64,000 bases of DNA, taken from Gammaproteobacteria bacterium (lineage in GTDB: Bacteria; Pseudomonadota; Gammaproteobacteria; JAJPIJ01). Shown one piece after another: positions 1 through 9,885 of the stretch. Numbering within the stretch: the stretch's first letter is position 1; every line of letters starts with the position of its first letter. The stretch covers positions 83,656 through 147,655 of the forward strand of contig JAJVHZ010000001.1 in assembly GCA_022072255.1 (NCBI GenBank), read 5' to 3'. The position numbers and the translations under genes were made by a program. The notes below the pieces were generated by a model. That model was not told the DNA's origin. It ran no database searches and was given only the letters and a program-made list of their open reading frames with translations.

Positions 1-1920
1 GGCGTCCGGGATGACAGGGGCGTCCGGGATGACGGGGACGCCCGGGGTAACAGGGGCGACAGGGACTGGCAAACCGTTCACGAACCGGGCCCAGGTAAGC
101 GTTCTCTGGACGACTCCGGCAGGATCGATGCTCAGCGCGCCGGTCTGCCCCTGATAGCGCGCGCTCGGATCCTGCCGCATGGTCACTGCCTCGGGAACCA
201 GTCGATAGGCGTCCACGCCCATGGCGAACAGCCTCTCGTAGCCTCCCGATCGGTCCACGCGGTCCGGGCTGAGCATGGACTCTATCGCGCGACGGTCGCC
301 GACTATCGCCGGCATGTCGCCGAAGACTATCCCGTTGAGATCGGCATCGCGGCTTGCGTCCGTGGTGCCGAGATAGACGTGCGAGGTGGCGTAGACCGGC
401 AGGTCGCGGGCGCCGAAGAACTGCAATTGCGGCTGTATCTGCCGGGCCTGCAGGGAGAAGGCGGCCAGGAACATGCAATCGGCGCTCTCGGTGGCCTGGG
501 GCTCGCTCACCAGCGGCCGCTGAACCGTCGCCTCCACCTCGGCGGCGCGCTGTTGACTGCCTTCGATGTCGAGCAGCTGCTTTACAGGGGAAGCGAAATC
601 GTGCGTGAGGTTGTCGTACACGGCCCGATCGACGATCGTTCCTCCCAGTTCCTCCCAGCGCTCGGCGAAGGCGCGATAGACCCGCTCGCCCCAGCTGTCG
701 TCCGGCGTCATCACCCAGGCGCGGGCGTGGCCGTCGGCGCGCGCCCGCTCGGCCACCTGCCGCGCCTCCTCCTCGGGTTGGAGCGCGAACTGCACCACCG
801 CGGACCCCGTGACGTTGCCGCCGCCGTACTGGTTCAGCGCAATCATCGGCAGTGGCGGATCCCCGGCCCGAAGTATTGCGTCGACGGCCCCCTTTTCCAG
901 TGGTCCGATCACCAACTCGGCACCCCCGCTCATGGCGCTTTCGAGGGCCTGCGTCGCGTTCCCCGGCGTCGCGTTGTGAAAATCGACGATCGGCTTCTCG
1001 CTGCGGGTGTCGGCCAGCCAGGCGGCAATCACGCCGTCGCGCACGGCGTTGCCTGCGCTGGCGGCCTGGCCTTCGAACGGAAGCAACAAGGCGATGCGGT
1101 GCGGCGCCGTGGGGAACGTGGCGATCTGCGCTGCTGCCAACTGCGGGTGCAGCGAGAGCATCAGCGACTCGCCGGGATGGTTCGGGAATTTCTGTCGCCA
1201 CTGCCGGAACGCGATGGCGGAGGGGCCCGCGCCGGTTGTGTCCGCCCGGGCGAGCAGCGCGAGTTCCATCCAGCCGCGGGCGGTGCTGGATGCGTCCCCG
1301 GGCGGGCCCTGCAAGACCTCGGCCGGCAGGGTCCCGAGGATCTCCCAGATGGCCTGGCGATTCGCGTCGATCTCGGCCGGATCCCCAAGCAGCGGCTCGA
1401 TGCGGATGCGCTCCTCCACGGCCTCGAGTGGACGATCGAGTTTCATCAACGCCGTCGCCTTCAATTCACTAATGTCGCGCGCACGGTTGCCGGCGGTATC
1501 CAGGGCGCTGGCGGCATCGAGTGTCTGCACGGCGAGCTCGGGCTGCCCCTCCAGCATGGCGAGCCGTGCGGCGAGGATCATCGCCCAGGCCTGGATGTCG
1601 GCGCTGGCCTCGTCCCTTTCGAGGTCGGCCAGGACCTCGCGCGCCGCCTCGGTCTGCCCGCCATTCAGGTAGGTCTCCGCGGCGTACAGCCGGTAGACCC
1701 GGGATGACTCGCCCTCGACCTTGCCCGCGGCGCGCAGGAACTCCTTGGCCGCGGCCTGATAGTCGCCGGCATGGCGCAGATCCCAGGCCTTCTGGGCAAT
1801 CTGCGCGTCAGCAGCGGTGGTACCGGGCTGCGTGGGCTGGGGAGCGCAGGCCGCCAGCATCATCGTGGCGACCAGTAGCGACGCGGACAGGGCGTACAGC
1901 CTGCGGTGTAGGATGTGCAT
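1..1920 (-). CDS. lpoA: Penicillin-binding protein activator LpoA-like lipoprotein (3' end cut by the window edge)
   Basis: Reverse strand from ATG at 1920 translates MHILHRRLYALSASLLVATMMLAACAPQPTQPGTT... (lipobox LAAC) followed by TPR-like text (AADAQIAQKAWDLRHAGDYQAAAKEFLRAAG); frame is open to position 1, so it is absent from the ORF track. Divergent from rsmI, as usual for lpoA. Confidence 0.85.
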   Translation of the reverse strand, partial: MHILHRRLYALSASLLVATMMLAACAPQPTQPGTTAADAQIAQKAWDLRHAGDYQAAAKEFLRAAGKVEGESSRVYRLYAAETYLNGGQTEAAREVLADLERDEASADIQAWAMILAARLAMLEGQPELAVQTLDAASALDTAGNRARDISELKATALMKLDRPLEAVEERIRIEPLLGDPAEIDANRQAIWEILGTLPAEVLQGPPGDASSTARGWMELALLARADTTGAGPSAIAFRQWRQKFPNHPGESLMLSLHPQLAAAQIATFPTAPHRIALLLPFEGQAASAGNAVRDGVIAAWLADTRSEKPIVDFHNATPGNATQALESAMSGGAELVIGPLEKGAVDAILRAGDPPLPMIALNQYGGGNVTGSAVVQFALQPEEEARQVAERARADGHARAWVMTPDDSWGERVYRAFAERWEELGGTIVDRAVYDNLTHDFASPVKQLLDIEGSQQRAAEVEATVQRPLVSEPQATESADCMFLAAFSLQARQIQPQLQFFGARDLPVYATSHVYLGTTDASRDADLNGIVFGDMPAIVGDRRAIESMLSPDRVDRSGGYERLFAMGVDAYRLVPEAVTMRQDPSARYQGQTGALSIDPAGVVQRTLTWARFVNGLPVPVAPVTPGVPVIPDAPVIPDA

Positions 1921-2037
1921 GGCCGGGTTCTGGAGGGATCGTCAGGGGCGCATCGGCGCGCATCGCTCGCCGCGCCGGGGCCAACTGAGGGAATATCCGT
2001 TGATGCGCGAATATCGTCCAGAAGGGGAGGCGTGTCA

Positions 2038-2901
2038 ATGAAGGCCGGCAGCCGCGCTGGCACGCTGTTCGTGGTGGCCACGCCCATCGGAAATCTCGCC
2101 GACATCACCGAGCGCGCCCTGCGGACACTGCGCGAAGTCGAGCTCGTTCTCGCCGAGGACACGCGTGTCAGCGGCGCGCTGCTGCGGCACTTCGGCATAA
2201 GTACAGCGCTGGAATCCCTGCACGCACACAATGAGCGCCGGCGTACCCGGCAACTGCTGGAGCGACTCGACCGGGGCGGCGCGCTGGCGCTCATCACCGA
2301 TGCCGGCACCCCGCTCATCAGCGATCCCGGTTTCACGCTCGTGCGTGCCGCGCGCGAGGCCGGCGTGCGTGTGGTGCCCGTTCCGGGCGCATCGGCCCCG
2401 ATCGCAGCGTTGAGCGTGAGCGGTCTGCCGGCGGACCGATTCAGTTTCGAAGGCTTCCTGCCCGCGGCCGCCTCCGCCCGCAAGCCCGTCCTGGAGGCTC
2501 TGCGCGATGAGCGCCGGACCATGGTTTTCTTCGAGGCACCACACCGGATCGCGGCGAGCCTGCGCGACATGACGGCTGTCTTCGGGGCCGATCGACGCGC
2601 CTGCCTCGCCAGGGAGATGACCAAGCTCTTCGAAACCATCGTCACCGACCGACTCGCCGCACTGCTCGCGCTGGTGGAGGCCGATCCCGGCCAGTGCCGC
2701 GGAGAAATGGTGGTCTGCGTGGAGGGCGCCGCCGCCCCTGAGCCGGCGCTGACCGAGGGACGGCGGGTGGCCTTCATCCTCGCCCGCTACCTTTCACCGA
2801 GCCAGGCGGCGGCGGCCGCTGCGGAGATCACGGGGGTCGGCAGAAAGGCGATCTACAGACAGATGCACGCGGACGGGGACGGCGACACCGGAGCGACTTG
2901 A
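2038..2901 (+). CDS. rsmI: 16S rRNA (cytidine1402-2'-O)-methyltransferase RsmI
   Basis: MKAGSRAGTLFVVATPIGNLADITERALRTLREVELVLAEDTRVSGALLRHFGI: SAM-dependent tetrapyrrole-methylase-like family signature. Confidence 0.95.
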   Translation: MKAGSRAGTLFVVATPIGNLADITERALRTLREVELVLAEDTRVSGALLRHFGISTALESLHAHNERRRTRQLLERLDRGGALALITDAGTPLISDPGFTLVRAAREAGVRVVPVPGASAPIAALSVSGLPADRFSFEGFLPAAASARKPVLEALRDERRTMVFFEAPHRIAASLRDMTAVFGADRRACLAREMTKLFETIVTDRLAALLALVEADPGQCRGEMVVCVEGAAAPEPALTEGRRVAFILARYLSPSQAAAAAAEITGVGRKAIYRQMHADGDGDTGAT

Positions 2902-2933
2902 AACTTTTCCGCACGCTGCGACACTACAGCAAT

Positions 2934-3322
2934 GAGAGTCGGCCGGGCAGTCGCTGGCGGCAACGCTGGAGGAAAGTCCGGGCTCCGCAGGGCAGGGTGC
3001 CAGGTAACGCCTGGGGGGCGCGAGCCCACGGAAAGTGCCACAGAAAACATACCGCCAACCCCGGCCGACAGGTCGGGCGGCAAGGGTGAAAAGGTGCGGT
3101 AAGAGCGCACCGCGCCGGCCAACGCCGGTGGCAGGGTAAACCCCACCTGGAGCAAGACCAAATAGGGGGATGGTCCGTCCTTCCGGACGGCTAAGCGCGG
3201 CCCGCGTGAGGTCCCCGGGTAGGTCGCTACAGGTACGCGGCAACGCGTATCGCAGATGAATGACTGTCGCCGGCGGCGTTCGCGCCGCCGGTACAGAACC
3301 CGGCTTACAGGCCGGCTCTCAC
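2934..3322 (+). ncRNA. rnpB: RNase P RNA (bacterial type A)
   Basis: Conserved blocks GGAGGAAAGTCCGGGCTCC, CCACGGAAAGTGCCACAGAAAACATACCGCC, AAGGGTGAAAAGGTGCGGTAAGAGCGCACCG, ACAGAACCCGGCTTACAGGCC; 5' GAGTCGGCC pairs with 3' GGCCGGCTC (terminal P1 helix). Confidence 0.95.
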
Positions 3323-3517
3323 TGAATTCCCGGCATGGCCAGCGTGCATGGTGACGGCAGAGCAGAATCGCAACACTGAACCGCTTTTATAAATTACCTT
3401 AGCTATGAAAGTTAACGTTATGAAAAGCATAACGTTGGCGTTTTGTGTCTCTTGCCAGGCTGGTCCTCGTCCTCAGAGTTCATCGCTAAGTTGCTGTTCG
3501 AAACAGGGAATTTTTAC

Positions 3518-3526
3518 TTATCCACA
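3518..3526 (+). promoter_or_regulatory. Candidate DnaA box (TTATCCACA, full consensus 9-mer)
   Basis: Exact TTATCCACA, 11 bp upstream of the putative -35 of the mraZ promoter. Confidence 0.5.
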
Positions 3527-3537
3527 TCCGAATCTCC

Positions 3538-3567
3538 TTGACACTTTTCAGACGCGGAACTTATAGT
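3538..3567 (+). promoter_or_regulatory. Putative sigma70 promoter of the dcw cluster
   Basis: TTGACA (3538-3543), 18-nt spacer, TATAGT (3562-3567), directly upstream of mraZ. Confidence 0.65.
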
Positions 3568-3573
3568 TCAAAG

Positions 3574-3599
3574 GTGGGGTAAAGTGGGAAAAAGTGGAT
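3574..3599 (+). promoter_or_regulatory. MraZ-binding direct repeats
   Basis: GTGGGG (3574-3579), GTGGGA (3584-3589), GTGGAT (3594-3599): three repeats at exact 10-bp period, immediately before mraZ. Confidence 0.75.
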
Positions 3600-3621
3600 C
3601 AACCACACGGGGGAATGAGCG

Positions 3622-4080
3622 GTGTTCAGGGGCTTCAGCAACCTGGCCTTGGACGCGAAGGGGCGTCTGTCCGTGCCGGCACGCTACCGCGAGCGGGTCG
3701 CCTCGGCCTGCGCCAACCAGCTCGTGGTCACCGTCAACCCCTGGGACAAGTGCCTGTGGCTGTACCCGGCGCCGGAGTGGGAAGTGGCTGAGGCCAAGCT
3801 CATGCAACTGTCGGATTCAGACAGGCTGGACCGGCGCACGAAGCAGATCCTGCGTGGTTACGCCACCGATTGTGAGCTCGACGGGCACGGCCGCATCCTC
3901 ATACCGCCGGAACTCCGCGAATTCGCGGGACTCGAGCGCGACGTGGTACTGCTCGGCCAGGGCAACCGCCTCGAGATCTGGCACAGGCCGACGTGGGACG
4001 CCCGTCGCGACGAGTGGTTCGAGCAGGTGGATCAGCCGGCCGGGGAATTGTCCGGGAAGTTGCGCGAGCTGTCGCTGTGA
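3622..4080 (+). CDS. mraZ: Transcriptional regulator MraZ (GTG start)
   Basis: [24 protein letters not shown]... and second AbrB-like repeat [34 protein letters not shown]. Confidence 0.97.
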   Translation: MFRGFSNLALDAKGRLSVPARYRERVASACANQLVVTVNPWDKCLWLYPAPEWEVAEAKLMQLSDSDRLDRRTKQILRGYATDCELDGHGRILIPPELREFAGLERDVVLLGQGNRLEIWHRPTWDARRDEWFEQVDQPAGELSGKLRELSL

Positions 4081-5009
4081 TGGCGGCGCCGGTCGCCGTA
4101 ACCGGCCACCGGCCCGTTCTGCTCGAGGAGACGCTGGTGGCCATGGCGATCCGTGTGGACGGCATCTACGTCGACTGCACCTTCGGTCGCGGTGGCCATG
4201 CGAGCGAGATCCTGCGGCGCATGGGGGAAGGGGGGAGACTGGTGGCGATAGACCGAGACCCGCAGGCGATAGCCGCAGCCGCAGCGATGCGGGATCCGCG
4301 GTTGTCGCTCTGCCATGGGGCCTTCGATCGCCTGCGCGAGTTGCTCGAGGATCTGGGCCTGTGCGGCCGGGTGAATGGCGTGTTGTTCGATCTCGGCGTG
4401 TCCTCACCGCAACTTGATCAGCCCGAGCGCGGCTTCAGTTTCCTTCGCGAGGGCCCGCTCGACATGCGCATGGACCCCACGGCGGGCACACCGGCCGCGG
4501 AGTGGCTTGCCTCCGTATCCGAGCGGGAGCTCGCCGACTGTCTGCACGAGTACGGCGAGGAGCGCCATGCGCGGCGCATCGCGCGCGCGATCGTCGCGGC
4601 ACGCCGCCAGCAGCCGCTGACGACCACGACCGCGCTGGCGGAGGTGGTCGCGCGCGCACATCCGGCCTGGCCGCACGGCCAGCATCCGGCCACCCGCACC
4701 TTCCAGGCCATCCGGATCCGCATCAACGACGAGCTGAACCAGCTCAAGCGCGGCCTGCTCCAGGCGCTGGAGGTGCTCGCCGTTGGCGGGCGTCTGCTGG
4801 TCATCAGCTTCCACTCGCTGGAGGACAGGATCGTCAAGCAGTTCATGCGCCGGGAGGCCGGGCGCCTCGAGGAGCCGGGACCGGCGGTTACCGCCGGCAG
4901 GCCGCGCCTGCGCGTCATCGGCAAGGCGGTGCGGCCGGGTGAGGCCGAGATCCGCGGCAACGCCCGGGCGCGCAGTGCGGTGCTGCGGGTCGCGGAGAGA
5001 CTGGCATGA
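4080..5009 (+). CDS. rsmH: 16S rRNA (cytosine1402-N4)-methyltransferase RsmH
   Basis: [13 protein letters not shown]...[16 protein letters not shown]...[22 protein letters not shown]...[15 protein letters not shown]. Confidence 0.97.
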   Translation: MAAPVAVTGHRPVLLEETLVAMAIRVDGIYVDCTFGRGGHASEILRRMGEGGRLVAIDRDPQAIAAAAAMRDPRLSLCHGAFDRLRELLEDLGLCGRVNGVLFDLGVSSPQLDQPERGFSFLREGPLDMRMDPTAGTPAAEWLASVSERELADCLHEYGEERHARRIARAIVAARRQQPLTTTTALAEVVARAHPAWPHGQHPATRTFQAIRIRINDELNQLKRGLLQALEVLAVGGRLLVISFHSLEDRIVKQFMRREAGRLEEPGPAVTAGRPRLRVIGKAVRPGEAEIRGNARARSAVLRVAERLA

Positions 5010-5272
5010 GACATGTCGTCCTGCTTTGCCTGCTGGCAATTGCGACGGTGAGCTCGGCTATCGCCGTGGTGGTCACGCGCCACGAATCGCGAACGCTGTT
5101 CGTCGAGCAGCAGGCCCTGGAGCGCGAACGTGATCGCATGAACGAGGAGTGGGGCCAGCTGCAGCTCGAGCAGGCGACCTGGGGCACGCACGCGCGGGTG
5201 GAGGAGATCGCCCACAACAAACTGCAGATGGTTCCGCCGCAGCCCAAGTCGACGGTGATGGTCTCGCAATAA
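5006..5272 (+). CDS. ftsL: Cell division protein FtsL
   Basis: 88-aa single-TM protein with coiled coil, located between rsmH and ftsI; ATGA overlap with rsmH. Confidence 0.93.
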   Translation: MRHVVLLCLLAIATVSSAIAVVVTRHESRTLFVEQQALERERDRMNEEWGQLQLEQATWGTHARVEEIAHNKLQMVPPQPKSTVMVSQ

Positions 5273-7017
5273 TGGCCCAGCCCGCGACCCTTTATGCCGG
5301 AAGGCGCCTCACCGCCATCGCGATATTCATCGCGGCCGCTGCCGGGCTGATCGGCCGCGGTATCGATCTGCAGTTCAGGGACCGCCAGTTCCTGCAGAGT
5401 CATGGCGACGCGCGCATCCTGCGCGAGGTCAGGACGCCGGCGCATCGGGGAATCATAGTCGATCGCCTCGGCGAGCCACTGGCCATCAGCACGCCGGTGA
5501 GCTCGGTGTGGGCGAATCCCCGGAAGCTCTCGCTCAGCCCGGAGCAGTGGAGAAGGCTGGCGACGATGCTCGAAGTGGACCGTGGCGTGTTGCAGAGCCT
5601 GGTCGCCGCACGCAAGGACAAGGACTTCGTCTATCTCAAGCGCCAGGTTCCGCCGGATGTCGCGGCGCGCGTCACCGGCGGCGGCTTCCAGGGGGTGGGT
5701 GTCGACCGGGAGTTCCGGCGCTACTATCCGGCCGGAGAAGTGGCCGCGCACCTGCTGGGGTTCACCAACGTCGACGACAACGGCCAGGAGGGTCTGGAAC
5801 TCGCCTACGATCACTATCTCCGGGGATCCCCGGGGGCCAAGCGCGTGATCAAGGACAATCTCGGCCGGGTCGTGGAGAACGTCGAGAACGTCCGCACGGC
5901 GGTGCCGGGGAGGAACCTCGTCCTGAGCATCGACAAGCGCATCCAGTATGTCGCGTATCGCGAACTGAAGGCGGCAGTGTTCGCCAACCGCGCGCAGTCC
6001 GGCACGATGGTGATCCTCGACAGCCGCACCGGGGAAGTGCTGGCGATGGTGAACCAGCCCTCCTACAACCCGAACAATCGCAGCGATCTGCGTGGCGAGT
6101 ATTTCCGCAACCGCTCCGTGACTGATGTCTTCGAGCCGGGCTCCACGCTCAAGCCATTCACCATTGCCGCGGCGCTCGAGTCCGGCGAGTTTCAGCCCAC
6201 CACGCCAGTCGAAACCGCTCCGGGGTTCTTCAATGTCGGACATTACAAGGTCAGGGACATACACAACTACGGAACGCTCAATGTTGCGAGCGTGATCACC
6301 AAGTCGAGCAACGTGGGCGCGGCGAAGATCGCGCTGGCGCTGGAGCCCCAGCGGCTCTGGCAAATGCTGAGCGCCGTCGGATTCGGCGCTCTTACCAATA
6401 CCGGCTTCCCGGGCGAGGCACCGGGCCGGCTCACCGATTTCCGGCACTGGCGCGAGATCGAGCAGGCCACGCTCGCCTTCGGCTACGGATTGTCGGCGAA
6501 CGCGCTGCAACTTGCGCGGGCGTTTACCGCGCTCGCGAACGACGGCACGCTGGTGCCGGTGTCCTTCCTCAAGCTCGATCGCGCCCCGCCGGGGCGCCGG
6601 GTGATGTCGCCCGCCACGGCGCAGGAGATTCGCGCGATGCTCGAGACCGTCATCCGCAGCGGCACCGGGCGCCTCGCGCACATAGCCGGATACCGCGTGG
6701 CCGGCAAGACCGGCACGGTGCACAAGACCGCGGCACGCGGCTACGCCGAGGATCGATATCTCTCGCTGTTTGCCGGCATGGTGCCGGCCAGCAATCCCCG
6801 CCTGGTTGCAGTGGTGGTCGTGGATGACCCGCGCAACGGGGAGTACTTCGGGGGGCGCGTCGCGGCGCCCGTGTTCGGCAGCGTGATGCAGGAGGCGCTG
6901 CGCCTGCTGAACATCCTGCCGGATGAGCCGCTGGAGAATGGCGAACAGATGTACGCATACGTGCCACCCGCCTCTGCGGAGTCCTTTGACGACATGGGGC
7001 ATCGTCCCGAGCCATGA
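5272..7017 (+). CDS. ftsI: Peptidoglycan D,D-transpeptidase FtsI (PBP3)
   Basis: AHRGIIVDRLGEPLAIS, active site FEPGSTLKPFT, SSN (TKSSNVGAAKIA), KTGT (VAGKTGTVHKT). Confidence 0.97.
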   Translation: MAQPATLYAGRRLTAIAIFIAAAAGLIGRGIDLQFRDRQFLQSHGDARILREVRTPAHRGIIVDRLGEPLAISTPVSSVWANPRKLSLSPEQWRRLATMLEVDRGVLQSLVAARKDKDFVYLKRQVPPDVAARVTGGGFQGVGVDREFRRYYPAGEVAAHLLGFTNVDDNGQEGLELAYDHYLRGSPGAKRVIKDNLGRVVENVENVRTAVPGRNLVLSIDKRIQYVAYRELKAAVFANRAQSGTMVILDSRTGEVLAMVNQPSYNPNNRSDLRGEYFRNRSVTDVFEPGSTLKPFTIAAALESGEFQPTTPVETAPGFFNVGHYKVRDIHNYGTLNVASVITKSSNVGAAKIALALEPQRLWQMLSAVGFGALTNTGFPGEAPGRLTDFRHWREIEQATLAFGYGLSANALQLARAFTALANDGTLVPVSFLKLDRAPPGRRVMSPATAQEIRAMLETVIRSGTGRLAHIAGYRVAGKTGTVHKTAARGYAEDRYLSLFAGMVPASNPRLVAVVVVDDPRNGEYFGGRVAAPVFGSVMQEALRLLNILPDEPLENGEQMYAYVPPASAESFDDMGHRPEP

Positions 7018-8534
7018 GAATGACAGCGTCCGAGCAGTTGCGACCGACGCTGCGGGAGTTGACCGTGGGGATCGCCGACGTCGCGGCTGCGCACGACCGT
7101 CCGGTCAGGGGGCTGTCGCTCGACAGTCGGCGCGTGCGCACCGGCGACCTTTTCTTCGCCACCCCGGGCACGCGCCGGCACGGTCGTGACTTTATCGACG
7201 CGGCGATCGCCGCCGGCGCCGTGGCCGTCCTCGTCGAGGACGAGGCGATGCCATCGGCCAGCCTGCGCGGAACGGTTCCCGTGATTGCAGTGCGGGGACT
7301 GGGCAGCCGCGTCGGGGAGATCGCTGCGCGCTTCTTCGGTGATCCTTGCACGCGGCTGAAGGTCATCGGCGTGACCGGCACCAACGGCAAGACCACTGTC
7401 TCCAACGTGATCGCGCAGGCGCTGAATCGCATCACCGCCACGAAGCCCTGCGGCGTCATCGGCACGCTCGGCACCGGCTTTCCCGGCGCACTGGAGGTCG
7501 ATGGATCGACCACGCCCGATCCCGTGACCTTGCAGCAGCAACTCGCCCAGATGCGAGACCGCAGCGCCCGCAGCGTGGCCATGGAGGTTTCCTCTCATGC
7601 CCTGGATCAGTCACGCGTGTCCGGCGTGCGTTTTTCCGCCGCCGCCTTCACCAATCTGACGCGCGACCATCTGGACTATCACGGCAGCATGGAAGGCTAC
7701 GGGGCCGCCAAGCGCGGCCTGTTTCTCAAGCCCGATCTCGGCGCCGCCGTCGTCAATGTCGACGACCCGTTCGGTGCCTCGCTGCTGGAGATCCTGCCCG
7801 CGGGCGTGCCGGCATACGCGTGCACGCTCGGAACCGTCCAATCCGCGGGACGCGCGACAGTGCTGCGAGGCTCCGCGGTTTCGGTGTCGCGCACGGGCAT
7901 TGGAATGACCGTGACATCGGCGGGGCGGGAGCGGAGACTCCGAGCGGCGCTGCTCGGTCGATTCAATGCCGCGAACCTGCTGCTGGCGTTCGCGACAATC
8001 TGCGCGCTCGGCGTCTCCTGGGAGGAGGCCGGGGAGGCGCTGCAGGGCGTGATCGGGGTGCCTGGCCGCATGGAGGCGTTCCAGCTCGACGAGCACAGCC
8101 CGCTGGTGCTGGTCGACTATGCGCACACCCCGGATGGTCTCCGGCACGTGCTGCAGTCCGCGCGCGAGCTCTGCCGCGGTCGCCTGTGGTGCGTATTCGG
8201 CTGCGGGGGCAATCGCGACCCCGGCAAACGTCCGGTGATGGGCGCCGTCGCCGCGGAACTGGCGGACAGCATCATCGTGACCAGCGACAATCCGCGTGAC
8301 GAGGACCCGGCCGCGATAATCGCCCAGATTGTCGAGGGCGTCCCGGCGCCAGTGCCGGTCCAGACCGAGGCCGATCGGGCGCGCGCGGTGGCGAGCGCGA
8401 TACTCGGCGCGCATGGCGAGGACGTCGTCGTCGTGGCGGGCAAGGGCCACGAGGAATATCAGGAGATCCGTGGCGAGCGCCTGCCGATGAGCGATCGGGC
8501 GCTCGTGCTCACCGCACTGAGGGAGCGGACATGA
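7014..8534 (+). CDS. murE: UDP-MurNAc-L-Ala-D-Glu:meso-DAP ligase
   Basis: IGVTGTNGKTTVSN P-loop; SRVSGVRFSAAAFTNLTRDHLDYHGSM; DNPRDEDP DAP-specificity motif. Confidence 0.97.
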   Translation: MRMTASEQLRPTLRELTVGIADVAAAHDRPVRGLSLDSRRVRTGDLFFATPGTRRHGRDFIDAAIAAGAVAVLVEDEAMPSASLRGTVPVIAVRGLGSRVGEIAARFFGDPCTRLKVIGVTGTNGKTTVSNVIAQALNRITATKPCGVIGTLGTGFPGALEVDGSTTPDPVTLQQQLAQMRDRSARSVAMEVSSHALDQSRVSGVRFSAAAFTNLTRDHLDYHGSMEGYGAAKRGLFLKPDLGAAVVNVDDPFGASLLEILPAGVPAYACTLGTVQSAGRATVLRGSAVSVSRTGIGMTVTSAGRERRLRAALLGRFNAANLLLAFATICALGVSWEEAGEALQGVIGVPGRMEAFQLDEHSPLVLVDYAHTPDGLRHVLQSARELCRGRLWCVFGCGGNRDPGKRPVMGAVAAELADSIIVTSDNPRDEDPAAIIAQIVEGVPAPVPVQTEADRARAVASAILGAHGEDVVVVAGKGHEEYQEIRGERLPMSDRALVLTALRERT

Positions 8535-9883
8535 TGATCGCGATGAAGCTCAGCGACGCCTGCGCGATCCTGCATGCGGAGATGCACGGTGCTGACGTCG
8601 ACATCCACGGCGTCAGCACGGATACCCGTTCCATTCAGTCCCGCCAATTGTTCGTGGCTCTGCACGGCCCGCGGCACGACGCTCATGATTTCCTCGACCA
8701 TGCCGTGAAGGCCGGCGCGGCGGCAGCGCTCGTCGACAGGGATGTTGCCGCACCGTTGCCGTTCATAAAGGTTGCGGACACACGGCTCGCGCTGGCGCCG
8801 CTCGCGGCCCACTGGCGCGCAGCGTTCCGGATACCCCTCGTGGCGGTCACCGGCAGCAATGGCAAGACGACCGTCAAGGAGATGACCGCCTCGATACTGA
8901 CGCAGCGCGGCAACGTGCTGGCGACGCGCGGAAACCTCAATAACGACATTGGCGTGCCGCTGACGCTGTTCAGTCTTGGAAGTGAGCATGACTTCGCGGT
9001 GGTCGAGATGGGTGCCAATCACCCGGGCGAGATCGCGCAGCTGTGCCGAATCGCCCGCCCCACCGTCGCCGTCATCACCCTCTGCGCGCCGGCGCACCTG
9101 GAAGGGTTCGGCAGCATCGAGGGCGTCGCGCGCGCGAAGGGCGAGATCTTTGCCGGTTTGCCCAATGACGGCCGGGCCGTGCTCAATGCCGATGATCCGT
9201 ACGTGGATCTCTGGCGCAAGCTGGCCGGCCCCCGATCGGTCACGACGTTCGGGCTGAATCACGACGCCGACGTCTCCGCCCGAATGCTGGTCAGCGACGA
9301 TCCCGGCCGAACGGTCTTCACGATGCGTACGCCGCACGGGGAGGCGATCGTGCATTTGCCGTTGCCCGGGCGGCACAACGTCATGAATGCGCTCGCGGCC
9401 GCTGCCTGCGCGCTCGCGGCTGGCGTCGACATGGAAGCGGTGTGCGCCGGGCTGGAGTCGATGCGGGCAGTGGCCGGCCGGCTGGTCATCGGCAAGGGAA
9501 TCGGCGGCGCGTGCATCATCGACGATACCTACAACGCCAATCCGTCCTCGATGAAGGCGGCGATCGACGTGCTGGTGGGCTATCCCGGCGAGCACTGGCT
9601 GGTGCTGGGCGACATGGGTGAGCTCGGCGCCGAGGCGGCCGGCCTGCACTATGACATCGGGGAGTATGCGCGCGCCCGCGGCGTAGAGCGCGTGTACGGC
9701 CTCGGCGAATTCAGCAGACAGGCGGTGGCGGGGTTCGGCAGCGGCGGACGCCACTACGCGGATGCCGACGACCTGATCGCCGCGTTGCGGCCCGCCCTCG
9801 CCGCCGCAGTCAACGTGCTGATAAAGGGCTCGCGCGCGATGAAGATGGAGCGCATCGTGCAGGCCCTGAAGGAAGGAGCCTGA
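8531..9883 (+). CDS. murF: UDP-MurNAc-tripeptide:D-Ala-D-Ala ligase
   Basis: [45 protein letters not shown]. Confidence 0.97.
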   Translation: MMIAMKLSDACAILHAEMHGADVDIHGVSTDTRSIQSRQLFVALHGPRHDAHDFLDHAVKAGAAAALVDRDVAAPLPFIKVADTRLALAPLAAHWRAAFRIPLVAVTGSNGKTTVKEMTASILTQRGNVLATRGNLNNDIGVPLTLFSLGSEHDFAVVEMGANHPGEIAQLCRIARPTVAVITLCAPAHLEGFGSIEGVARAKGEIFAGLPNDGRAVLNADDPYVDLWRKLAGPRSVTTFGLNHDADVSARMLVSDDPGRTVFTMRTPHGEAIVHLPLPGRHNVMNALAAAACALAAGVDMEAVCAGLESMRAVAGRLVIGKGIGGACIIDDTYNANPSSMKAAIDVLVGYPGEHWLVLGDMGELGAEAAGLHYDIGEYARARGVERVYGLGEFSRQAVAGFGSGGRHYADADDLIAALRPALAAAVNVLIKGSRAMKMERIVQALKEGA

Positions 9884-9885
9884 GC

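Noticed and set aside
379-1707. 442-aa plus-strand ORF
   Set aside because: Shadow of lpoA on the minus strand, which has a lipobox and TPR-like text and was missed by the ORF track because it runs off the window.
4915-7002. 695-aa minus-strand ORF opposite ftsI
   Set aside because: Antisense shadow; ftsI on the plus strand has all PBP motifs and this ORF has none.
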